The position numbers were made by a program, and so were the translations under genes. The notes beneath the pieces were generated by a model. That model saw only the letters and a list, made by a program, of their open reading frames with translations, ran no database searches and was not told the origin of the DNA. Below are positions 55,801-64,000 of a stretch of DNA of 64,000 nucleotides, one piece after another (the stretch's first letter is position 1; the number at the start of each line of letters is the position of its first letter). Source of the stretch: Daucus carota subsp. sativus (Eukaryota; Streptophyta; Magnoliopsida; Apiales; Apiaceae); contig NC_030381.2 of assembly GCF_001625215.2 (NCBI RefSeq), positions 18,315,131-18,379,130 on the forward strand. The letters are read 5' to 3'.

Positions 55801-55966
55801 TGTAAATCAATCATACAGCAGGGCTTCCATGAAAGTATGCCTCACATCAATATTTGAAGTAGGGATATTATGCTCTGAAGAGTTGCCACAAAAACGCATA
55901 GACATTAATGTTGCTATTAAGAGATTACAGGCAGCACAAGACACAGTTCTGCAGCACAGGCAGTAA
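52814..55966 (+). CDS. LRR receptor-like kinase, subfamily XII (Xa21/FLS2/EFR type), non-RD
   Basis: Plasma-membrane receptor kinase of the class that includes pattern-recognition receptors for microbial ligands; no ligand can be inferred. Exons 52814-55484 and 55584-55966 join in phase (CCAG donor side, TTTTGCAG acceptor), the conserved intron position of this subfamily inside the PPE motif; 1017 aa. Residues 1-22 form a signal peptide. The LRR cap has DQEALLSFKASITDDPL and WTGVTC. About 20 LRRs of LxxLxLxxNxxxGxIP type follow, with many N-glycosylation sites. The membrane helix is near 649-668. The kinase has LGRGRYGSVYKG (about 711), VAVKVL, HCDIKPSN (about 836), GDFGFARF (about 856) and PPEYGIGG. 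Cys in place of Arg before the catalytic Asp makes it non-RD, as in Xa21. No break was seen. Confidence 0.94.
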
Positions 55967-56190
55967 GTTGGGTGAGAGTGGAAATCTCTATACTTTCTAA
56001 ATAAAGGGATCTATATGTTGATCCTGATGTGAAAATAAAGACTTTGTACCTATTTATTTCCCATATTAACAGATTACATGCGGCAGAAGACACAACTCTG
56101 CAGCGCAGGCAGTAAGATGGATGAGAGTGGCAATCTCTATACTTAATAAATAAAGGCATCTCGATATATATGATTCTAATGTGACAAGAA
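55918..56190. repeat. Tandem duplication of the receptor-kinase 3' end
   Basis: The last codons and start of the 3' UTR (GAGATTACAGGCAGCACAAG to AATAAAGG, 55918-56010) recur as a diverged copy at 56070-56160 (CAGATTACATGCGGCAGAAG to AATAAAGG), each with the frame reading LQHRQ or LQRRQ then stop. Confidence 0.8.
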
Positions 56191-57050
56191 ATAATTTTTA
56201 CCTATGTATTTCCCATATTTCTAACCTTTTATGTTTGTAAGCAAGGCTTCAGCCTTGCTTATTATATTATTATTAGGTTTTCTTGTTATTATGCGAGCAC
56301 ATTAAGTATCATTCAAATTCACATAACGTGAATTTAATTATGCAAATGTAACAACAGATCGCATGCAAGGATGATTGACTGCTCTCACAAAACCAAGGAA
56401 AAAGATGGATTATGTGTTTTTTTGTACATGTACTTATCAGAACACTAGAATGAATGTTTCAAAGTTACTAAGTGCGTGCTTCTGATTTTCACATATGATT
56501 TGGATTATCACTGGTACATTCTAAGTAGCTAGCTAACTTTGTTTGGGATGTTTGAGGGAAAAGTATGGGATATTATGAAAAAGATAGAAGTACTATGAAC
56601 AGAGCCGTTAACTGACTGATTGCTTTGTTCATGCCATTACATGCTCTAAATTTATTAATCTGTAGTATGGATCTTTCCTGTTTCCTAGATAATAGGAATC
56701 AGTTCATTTCTATATCATCTTTTTTTATTATGTAAAACTAATATTTGGTCGCATTTTCTATGGTGGATAGTTGATACACCACAACATAGTGTTCCATCTT
56801 GCATCAGCCTGTTGAAATCTGTTTTAACTTTACAAATCAGACTCCAAATTAAAAATATTATTGGATGATATAACAACTACTGTTCATTTCATTTTTTTGT
56901 CCAGAATATTCACTCTTTAGTGACAACGGTGGTAAATCTTAGGATATATATTTGTGATTATTATGAGCTTTACCAGGTATTTACCTTAGTTGTAAACTTG
57001 TGATCATTTTAAATGCTTGTCCGCCTTCCCTGGATCATCCCTGAAGTCAG
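56191..57050. other. Intergenic DNA
   Basis: No gene or repeat boundary that I can support. Confidence 0.4.
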
Positions 57051-57059
57051 TCAGAAAAG

Positions 57060-57193
57060 GCCAAGGAGAGAACCGCAAGCCTGAAGTAGCAAAAATGGGA
57101 CTTGGATCATCCGCAGCCATGACAACTGCATTGCTTCATGACGTTGGGATGTTAACCTTTCCACATCAAACGAAGATCAACACTTCAAAATGA
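57060..57193 (+). pseudogene. Phosphomevalonate-kinase gene fragment
   Basis: Conceptual translation gives GENRKPEVAKMGLGSSAAMT, then TALLHDVG, and in a shifted frame VNLSTSNEDQHFKMK. This matches the GHMP-kinase motif region of plant phosphomevalonate kinase (the mevalonate-pathway enzyme that makes mevalonate diphosphate), where KPEVAKTGLGSSAAMTTA is conserved. The expected VVAA before LLH is missing and the frame shifts after DVG. No other part of that gene is in view, so this is an isolated dead exon fragment, perhaps carried by a transposon. Confidence 0.75.
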
Positions 57194-57539
57194 AGTACAA
57201 TTCATAACTTGATGTGGTATAATTGATAAGTGGTAAGGGGTTTTTATGTCAGTTCTGCAATTATGGAAGCCAGCGTGCATCTGATTTTCGCCTGAAGTTC
57301 TTTCTGGAGGGAAGTCCTTTCTAAGCCTCTATCCCTGTGAAAGTAACTAAGCCAGCCTCTATCCCTGTGAAAGTAATGTAAGATTTGGTACCTGGTTAAT
57401 AAGTGCAGATAAGAATGTATAACATGGAAGTGAATAGTTGTACACACATTATCTACTGATAACTTTCAGTGTCTTAATGTTTTGATATTAGACTATATAC
57501 TACACATACACTGAATCTTATGCTTGAGGCCATAGGTAA

Positions 57540-58115
57540 CTCTACAGTTTTTTTTATTTACTTTTCTGCTGTTATTTTAATTGAGTTTTCTGCTGTTTTA
57601 TGTGCTATTCAGATCTATTTTTTTCCTGTTTTCTGCATATTTTTCTTGCTGTTTTTGTTCAGTTTTCTGTAGAATTTTATCCAATATTCTGTGCTATTTT
57701 AGTATTGCTTCTGCAGGTTTTTGTTCACCAGTTTTGTGTCCTGTTTTCTGCATTAGTTTGCTGCTGTTTTTGTTCGATAATCTGTAGAATTTCCAGCTTT
57801 CTGTGCTGCTCTGGTCCATTTTCTGTACAGTTTTTTTTTTCGAGTTTTCTGCAGTTTCATGTGCTATTCAATTCTATTTCGTGTCCTGTTTTCTACACTG
57901 GTTTGCTGCTGTTTAAGTCCATTTCCTGCAGGTTGTTTATCCAGTTTTTTTTGCAGGTTTATTTAGGCAGTTTTTGTTCAATAATCTGCAGATTTGCCTT
58001 GTTTCTGCATAATTGTCTTTGAGCAGAATTTCTGCAGAATCTGTGGCAAACTTTTCCTGCAGTTTTTGTGCAGAATTGTGGCATATTTGAGCAGAATTTC
58101 ATTGTTTATTGTTTC
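57540..58115. repeat. Degenerate (TTTTCTGCWG)n pyrimidine-rich repeat
   Basis: About 570 bp made of TTTTCTGC, GTTTTTGTTC and TTTCTGCAG-like units. It ends against the TTTCAG that precedes the first readable hAT transposase block, so it may be an expanded intron 3' end with many decoy acceptor-like sites. Confidence 0.8.
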
Positions 58116-58124
58116 TTATTTCAG

Positions 58125-59770
58125 GAAAAACTCCAAAATTTAAGTTTGTGATTGACAAAGCAAAGGCTCTGACCATTTTTATCTATGCGCACCATAAGAC
58201 CTTGGCCTTGACGAGAAAGTATACTAATAAAAGAGATATTGTGAGGCCGGGAAAAACACGATTTGCAAGTTCTTTTCTTACGATGCAAAGTATATTGGAG
58301 AAAAAAGAAAAGCTAAAATTTATGTTTCTCTCGGAGGAATGGGGTCAGTGCAAATTCTTAACTAGTGCAAAAGGTGTGGCTTCTTATGCAACAATTGTTA
58401 ATCAATCATTTTGGACTAATCTTGCAATGTGTTTTGAGTTGTTCAAACCTTTAGTAAAGGTTTTAAGACTTGTTGACGGAGATTGGCGTCCATCCATTGT
58501 TTTTGTATATGGTGAATTCAAAGTTGCCAAGAAAGAAATTATTAAACTTTGTAAAGATACAAAAGAGATGTACGAGCCCATTATCCAAATCATAGACTCG
58601 AGGCTAAGGACCGACTTGATAGTCATTTACACTTAGCCGGCTCCTTGTTAAATCCTTATTCCTACTATCGAGATGACGAGGCACAAAAAGATCCGGCATG
58701 TACGACAGCTATTTTAACATGCATTGAAGCATTCTTCCCAGATAATTTCCATTTCCAGCACCTGATTTCTAATATTGAGTTGCTGAAATATAAAAGAATA
58801 TTTGGAAAAAAATTAGCCAAAATAGGTAATAATGATACTTTTGATGTTGGTAAGTAAATATTTATTCTCTTCTAAATTTCTGAATATCTATCTTATTTGA
58901 TCTTTCACTAATACTTTCATATCTCCTATTTTAGTTGGATAGTGGCCAAATTACGGTGCTGAAACTCCAAATTTGCAAATGATGGCCATGAAGATATTTC
59001 CTCCGTCCCTTTTTAGTTGTCACATTTCTATTTTTGTTGGTCAAATTGACTAATTTTTTACAAAAGATTATAAGTCACTTTTATATTATTTTAAAAACAT
59101 GAGAATTACATATTAAAGTAGATTAAAGATTATTTACAGCGACATATTTTTTTTATTTTATTAATTGATAAAATATTAATATATTTCAATAAAATTTTGG
59201 TCAATTTGACTGGTCAAAAGTCAAATGTGACAACTAAAAAGGGAAGAAAGGAGTACTTTCTTTAAGTTCAAGTTCTTCGGGATGTGAAAGAAATTGGAGT
59301 ACATTTGATGGAGTAAGTTGGTTGAATGATTTCATAGAACTAATTTATTATATTAGTTTCTTATAATTATAACTTACAAGGATTAATTGACTGCTCTCTT
59401 ATATTATTTTTACAGATTCATACCAAAACGAGGAATGGATTAGATGATGCAAGAATGAGCCATCTAGTATATGTGCAATTTAATTTAAAACTTTTTACCA
59501 AGGAAAAGAAAATGAAAGAAATATATGATGTATTAATAGCTAATGATGTATGACGGGGGTGATGATGAAGAAGAGCTTTCTCAGGATTCTAACATCACAA
59601 GTGAGGAGATTGGTGAAGTAACTAGAAGGATTATGCGAGAACTTGATGAAGAAGATTTTGAATCGAAAGATGAAGCTAATGACAACGAAATCTCACATTT
59701 GATTTTGATGATTGTGATCAACAGAGATGGTGAAAGATTGTTGTGTCTCTTGACTGTAAATGTAGCTTGA
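58125..59770 (+). pseudogene. hAT transposase relic
   Basis: C-terminal half of a plant hAT transposase. The RNase H-like core block reads DIVRPGKTRFASSFLTMQSI, followed by LSEEWGQCKF and VLRLVDGDWRPSIVFVYGEF. It continues after a one-base shift near 58600 as DRLDSHLHLAGSLLNPYSYY and ends at a donor near 58853. A later exon (from about 59416) has the dimerisation-side block TRNGLDDARMSHLVYVQFNL, then an acidic tail (GGDDEEELSQDSNITSEEIG). A Stowaway lies in the intron. No terminal repeats could be found and the N-terminal half is missing, so it is dead. Confidence 0.82.
58997..59253. mobile_element. Stowaway MITE inside the hAT relic
   Basis: 257 bp, TA on both sides (58995-58996, 59254-59255). 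The arms CCGTCCCTTTTTAGTTGTCA and (inverse) CTTCCCTTTTTAGTTGTCA pair closely; the outermost bases are diverged. Confidence 0.85.
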
Positions 59771-59956
59771 ACATACGTAATATTTGTTCTTTGAAGTACA
59801 TTTGACTTTGTAAACAAAGATATCATGGCTTTTAGGTTTTACTCATGTCCTAAAAGGCGAGTAGAACAGTTACTATAACTGTATTTCATTGCTTACAGAT
59901 CATTCAGAGAGCTGGTTTTACATACACATCTACAATCACCCAATGAAGCTACTAAG

Positions 59957-60196
59957 ATGCAGTGTCATTGTCTTATATATTCAGAGCCAATGCAGTATTC
60001 AACTTATGCCGTGGCCCTGATTCAACATTTGTTTTCTTCACATGCCAGAGGCCAGAGGTGTCATAATCTATGCCAGCCAGCGGTGTCACAATTCAAAAAA
60101 GTTCTTGCAGAAGAGCTTTTAACACAACAAGTGATCAAAGAAGCCAGCACAAGATTAAAGAAAATATATTGCCAAAGTTTTCAAAATTATGTGTGA
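59957..60196 (+). other. Possible exon remnant ending FKKVLAEELL...
   Basis: An open plus-strand frame whose last part, FKKVLAEELLTQQVIKEAST, looks helical and protein-like. The duplicated copy at about 49970-50060 keeps the same reading with a stop (LAEELLRQQVKKASSGLNKI). I do not recognise it; it may be a decayed terminal exon lying tail to tail with the reductase gene, or chance. Confidence 0.3.
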
Positions 60197-60342
60197 ATAA
60201 AATACTAAAAGCAGCAACTTCAAACATGATTGGAGATATCAGTAATCATAGATTACATGTAAGACAGACATTAGTAGTCTAAACAAAATACTTGAGAGGT
60301 ACAGATTATTGGACATCTTTTCAAAAATCAAACTAAAATTAA

Positions 60343-61831
60343 CTACTCCAAAGCAGCTACTCCTGGTTTTGGCGGATCGACCATAAAGATATCAAGAAGT
60401 TCATCAACTGATGTATACTTGTAATCTGGATAAAGCTCGACTGCATCCAGATCATCCTCTTTCAGTTCATAATTCATCTGTTCACCTTTTACGAAGATGC
60501 TATGAACTATGGAGTTCCCAACAGCATTCTCTGATGGAAATGCTGCCAATTCAAAATTTTAGTTGCTTAATGTTTTAGGCACTCTTATAAATCTGCAATT
60601 TTACATGGAAAAAGTTGGAAATCAAGAAAAGTAAGTTTATCAAATTAATTGGTGTGTAGCCTCTTACATTGAGAGAGCTTGATAATCTCTTCCTCGGGAA
60701 TGTAGGTCTTTTCCATAGTACGTTCAGTTTTCTTCTCCCATCTTGAAATCAAATCTAGTTGAGTAATTATATTTTTGGGAAGCCTGTAGATAACTAGACC
60801 ATTTTCTGTTCGCGGATCTGTTGCGACTCTCACTGTGTATTCAGCTATGTCTTTTTCGTAGTTGCACACAACTACAATTAAAATTTTAAGGAGATAATTG
60901 GTTGATCACAAAAAGCATAAATTAGCAAGTCTCCATTAATCAAAGCTTGAAACCTTCACTAGCCAACAATATAAGAAAAGAAAGTTTGCGACGTATAAAG
61001 TCCTTACATTCTGAAAAACAGAGTAAAGACCTACACTTGGCTTCCCCAGTGCCATAGATAGTAACTTTCTGGGACTTTTCATCGTAAGGACGAAGCAAGA
61101 AATTGACAAAATAGGCTCCAAATGTGTTGGCGGAAACAAAAGTATATGGTATCCCAGATTCTTCAGCTGCCCTTCTCACCGCTTTCTTCTTGTCGCAGCA
61201 TTCTTGAAATGGTGGAAGTGGACTAATTCTATCCACCTCATTCCCAAATTCTGAAGGAATAAATCTCTGATCCGCGCAAATTGGAGAGAGAGAAAGACCA
61301 TTATATATGTAGCTAATGAAATCTATGATATTGCAAAGCACATTGATATATGAGTTCAATTATCACCTTTATGTTACCAGCTTCTTCCATGGCTCTTATT
61401 ATTTTGAGTTGTTCAAGGTATGAAGGTACTCCGAATGTCACGATTACAATATCCACCCGACGAAGCACCTCAACAAGCTTGTCATGTTCATTCACTTCTC
61501 CCTGTTCATATACGTGTTACTTCTGGATTTAACTAGCCAAGCCTTCCCATGATAAATTAATATAACATTACTATCATAATGGTACAAATTAAGAAGAATG
61601 TTCTAGTCGGGGATATATACATGGTTACCTGCATGCATCTCTATATACCTGGAAAATGGTGACTCCCATGGATTGAAATTCCTCAAGGAGGTTGAGCTTA
61701 TTGGAATCGTGCTGGGGTTTCACGGGTCGAACATAAACAAATGTGGGATGACCAGCTGAAGCGCTTGCCTTTACCAAGTACGTACCTAAGTATCCAGTCC
61801 CTCCAAATATCAGTATCTTACTCTTACTCAT
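60343..61831 (-). CDS. Eugenol/isoeugenol synthase-like reductase, gene 2 (five exons)
   Basis: Same family and exon plan as the gene at 46858. Exons, 5' to 3': 61831-61649, 61501-61367, 61266-61035, 60871-60668, 60542-60343; sizes 183, 135, 232, 204 and 200 bp; 317 aa, all phases consistent. The start is [20 protein letters not shown], holding the NADPH loop GGTGYLG; an upstream in-frame Met was rejected because alignment with the family starts here. [20 protein letters not shown] contains the active-site Lys region, and GTGEAKF plus [15 protein letters not shown] are close to eugenol synthase wording. The enzyme likely reduces a coniferyl/coumaryl ester to an allyl- or propenyl-phenol volatile; which product cannot be told. 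A TATA box lies 64 bp upstream. The last exon has a near-identical isolated copy at 50217. Confidence 0.92.
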
Positions 61832-61894
61832 TCTGTCTTGTTTGCAAAACTTATAACTAATGCTCAATCTGAGCACAGCTGCTGCATGTGGATG

Positions 61895-61904
61895 TATATT
61901 TATA
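61895..61904 (-). promoter_or_regulatory. TATA box of reductase gene 2
   Basis: TATAAATATA on the minus strand, 64-73 bp upstream of the ATG at 61831; a short leader follows. Confidence 0.7.
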
Positions 61905-62344
61905 GCAGCTGTTTGATGTTAAAGGATTATCATTCTGTGCCTCTCAAATAAGTTACATGCATGATTTCCGTGTTCAAAACTGAAGTTGATTGCTGCCAAA
62001 AGTTTGTTCGTGCTGGACGTCTGGACCACATTCCAACTTACTTGCGGTGTCAGGGTGTTTGGTTCAATGTTAATGAGTCTAATAAACAGGAATCAGAAAA
62101 TCAAACCCACGTGTTGTTTGAATTAGCAAGATCGGAATGTGAACCACATTACCATTTCATAGGTAAATCATGCATTCGACACCTCTTGGGAAACCATCTT
62201 ATATCCTTCATTCTTATACCGCTCATTGTCAGTCTCAATTTCCATTTCAGTCTACCGTCCAAACCGCCTCTTATATTTTTACTGTTATATCCGAAATTTA
62301 TAGATACTACGTAAAATAATTAATCACAAAATCATGGGGCTAAT
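61905..62344. other. Upstream region of reductase gene 2
   Basis: A 117-codon plus-strand frame (61961-62314) is present but has no recognisable domain and turns into a hydrophobic low-information stretch; I leave it uncalled. The region ends at the left LTR of the next element. Confidence 0.4.
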
Positions 62345-62806
62345 TGTTGGTGCGTGCTTGATGACTGTGGCTGACGTGAAGGTGCTTGACATCACAGAAG
62401 GGTGACAAGACGGGACGTGTGCACGTGACGGCATGCCGATTGTTTGAATTCGCGGAGAACGAGTCAAAGGCGGAAGATAAGCATTGAGGTGGTCATATGC
62501 GGATAAGTAGGAGAGATAAGTTACAGCTGCACGTGGAGCATTAGTAGGAGTAGTAGTTACAATATGACTTGTATAAATAGGGCTTAGATTCAAGCTGTAA
62601 AGGGCAAGCAATAAGCAGCCTCATATCAAAAACATTGTACGCAAATTATCTACATAGTGAAACACATATTTGGCAGGGCATCGACCCTCCCGCGGTTTTT
62701 TCCTCTTCGGGGGTTTTCCGCGTAACCAATCTTTGTCTCGTTACTTGTTCATTTTATTCTTAGTTTAATTCTTTAGCATTTAACCCCGCAAAATCTTGCA
62801 CGAACA
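62345..62806 (+). repeat. Left LTR of the second Gypsy element
   Basis: About 462 bp. TATAAATAGGGC near 62575 is its likely core promoter. Confidence 0.85.
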
Positions 62807-62807
62807 A

Positions 62808-62825
62808 TTGGCGCCGTCTGTGGGA
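62808..62825 (+). other. Primer-binding site of the second Gypsy element
   Basis: TTGGCGCCGTCTGTGGGA right after the LTR, a common plant Gypsy form. Confidence 0.8.
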
Positions 62826-62854
62826 AACTTGCTAAAGATTCTACGAGGAAACAC

Positions 62855-64000
62855 ATGACGATGGCTGATCAACAACAACACGGCTCTACGAGCCAGGGAG
62901 ACAATCCCACAATACAACAGCTGATGGAGACAATCCGCAAGATGCAGGATGATATGAGTTCACAACAGGAGGCTTGGAGGACCGAGAGGGAGACACTACA
63001 GAAAGAACTTACGACGGCCAGGTCGAAGTCTAATCCTACGTCAAGGGGAGTCTTGAACAGTGTCGCCAGGCGTTTGAACATGGACGATGAAGAGGAAGAG
63101 GAGTACGACGAAGAGATTGAGGTGGAGAACCCTGAACAAGAGGTCCCAACCGCCAATAACGCCGGTGAGAATTTAAACGGCTCTAGACGACAAAGCGAAG
63201 GCAAGGGAGGCGACAAGGGAAACAAGAAGAAGAAGAAGACAGACAGCAAGTCCTCCAAGTCACGAAGCCACGACACGATGCGAAAGGAATTACAAGCTCT
63301 GAAGGACTTGGTGCAGCGCATTCCGGGAGTACCAAAGCCCCTAGAAAAAGCCACACCCCTGAGCTACGCAGACTCGCCATTCTGTGACAGCATAGCTATG
63401 GTCGAGACCCCGAAGCGCTTCGCAGTACCAGCCATGAAGGCCTATGACGGCACGACTGACCCACAGGAACACGTCGCGCAGTACAAACAAAGAATGTTCA
63501 CTGTGCCTATCACGAAGGAACTCAGAGAAGCATGCATGTGCAAGGGCTTCGGCTCAACACTCACAGGACCAGCCCTACAGTGGTACGTAAGTCTGCCCAA
63601 CGGGAGTATTGAGACATTTGCTGATCTGGTAGACGCCTTCAACCTCCAGTTCGCAAGCAGTCGAGTGTTCGAGAAAACTACAAGTGACTTATACAAGATC
63701 GTTCAGAGGTACAGGGAGCCGTTGAGAGATTACTTGACAAGATTCAACAAAGAAAAGGTGACGATCATGAATTGCGACATCCCGACGGCCATAGAGGCCT
63801 TCAGACGTGGACTGAAGAGGGATTCACCGATGTATGATGAGCTGACGAAGTACCCCTGTAAGACGATGGAGGACGTGCAGGCCAAGGCTATGGCACATGT
63901 AAGATTGGAGGAAGACGACGAGGAGTACTACCGTCCAAGTAGAAAGATCACGACGGCCAGAATAAGAGATTACAAACCATACGACAGGACATCATCTAGT
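62855..64000 (+). CDS. gag of the second Gypsy element (partial at window end)
   Basis: Open from ATG at 62855 to the edge. The N-terminal third is a Gln/Glu/Lys-rich coiled-coil region with an acidic patch and a basic patch (GNKKKKKTDSKSSKSRSHDT). The retrotransposon gag core follows (GFGSTLTGPALQWYVSLPNG, FADLVDAFNLQFASS, PLRDYLTRFNKEK). Together with the primer site this marks a Gypsy element, probably of the same broad TAT branch as the one at 29213, though protease and pol are out of view. Confidence 0.85.
   Translation, partial: MTMADQQQHGSTSQGDNPTIQQLMETIRKMQDDMSSQQEAWRTERETLQKELTTARSKSNPTSRGVLNSVARRLNMDDEEEEEYDEEIEVENPEQEVPTANNAGENLNGSRRQSEGKGGDKGNKKKKKTDSKSSKSRSHDTMRKELQALKDLVQRIPGVPKPLEKATPLSYADSPFCDSIAMVETPKRFAVPAMKAYDGTTDPQEHVAQYKQRMFTVPITKELREACMCKGFGSTLTGPALQWYVSLPNGSIETFADLVDAFNLQFASSRVFEKTTSDLYKIVQRYREPLRDYLTRFNKEKVTIMNCDIPTAIEAFRRGLKRDSPMYDELTKYPCKTMEDVQAKAMAHVRLEEDDEEYYRPSRKITTARIRDYKPYDRTSSS

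Larger units (their letters stand above)
62345..64000 (+). mobile_element. Gypsy LTR retrotransposon, left part only
   Basis: The left LTR and gag of a second Gypsy element that runs out of the window. The LTR begins TGTTGGTGCGTGC and ends GCACGAACA, the ends being inverse copies. A primer-binding site and a gag frame open to the window edge follow, so what can be seen looks whole. The right LTR is not in view, so age and target duplication cannot be judged. Confidence 0.88.

Noticed and set aside
57581-58022. Frames of Phe/Cys/Leu-rich peptide
   Set aside because: They are translations of the pyrimidine-rich repeat, open in more than one frame because the repeat lacks stops.
61961-62314. 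117-codon plus-strand frame before the second Gypsy element
   Set aside because: No conserved motif, low-information C-terminal half; could be an orphan gene but nothing supports it.
63183-63380. Minus-strand frames opposite the second gag
   Set aside because: Shadows of gag; Ser/Cys-rich low-complexity translation.

Overview
This is nuclear DNA of a flowering plant, almost certainly a eudicot. The evidence is spliced plant genes (an AP2/ERF factor, a receptor kinase of the Xa21/FLS2/EFR subfamily, and two phenylpropene-synthase-type reductases), plant-only retrotransposon lineages (Copia SIRE-like, Gypsy TAT-like), Stowaway, hAT and Mutator MITEs, and a SINE carrying the plant 3' Angio-domain. 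Tandem eugenol/isoeugenol-synthase-like genes would suit an Apiaceae genome, but that is inference. The host genes occupy a small part of the window; most of the rest is nested mobile DNA.

Layout. 1-11.7 kb: AT-rich DNA with one intact two-exon ERF gene (2571-4137, +) and a crowd of small inverted-repeat elements (hAT MITE 692-1133, a 5'-truncated SINE 1585-1675, Stowaways 4680-4972 and 5317-5566, a large foldback 8593-9189, a tandem MITE pair 9500-10120). 11.72-27.19 kb: one Mutator-like element (MULE) with ~100-bp terminal inverted repeats and a perfect 9-bp target duplication, holding a broken MuDR-type transposase plus two small accessory genes driven apart from a strikingly symmetrical bidirectional promoter. 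A ~10-kb SIRE-like Copia with its own 5-bp duplication sits inside its transposase gene. 27.2-29.0 kb: two further hAT-type MITEs, one an inverted copy of the element at 692. 29.2-41.8 kb: a very young TAT-lineage Gypsy element with an antisense, apparently spliced gene and its own TATA box, inserted in the 3' end of an L1-type LINE whose body follows (42.3-45.6 kb, minus strand).

45.6-62.3 kb is the gene-rich part. Two intact five-exon NmrA-type reductase genes of the eugenol/isoeugenol synthase kind (46858-48612 and 60343-61831, both minus, 321 and 317 aa) lie with two fragmentary copies (46.13-46.32 and 49.97-50.54 kb). Between them is an intact non-RD LRR receptor kinase (52814-55966, +, 1017 aa) with a truncated copy of its promoter and N-terminus just upstream, a fragment of a phosphomevalonate-kinase gene (57.06 kb), and a hAT transposase relic (58.1-59.8 kb). 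From 62345 to the window end is the left LTR and gag of another Gypsy element, open as far as it can be seen.

The most unusual items are the MULE with two unrecognised accessory proteins and a mirror-image promoter, the antisense gene inside the young Gypsy element, a likely gene-conversion tract covering the last exon of the reductase genes, and a hAT MITE family built from AAGCGG repeats. Exon boundaries were worked out by eye from GT/AG sites and reading phase; none has transcript support here.
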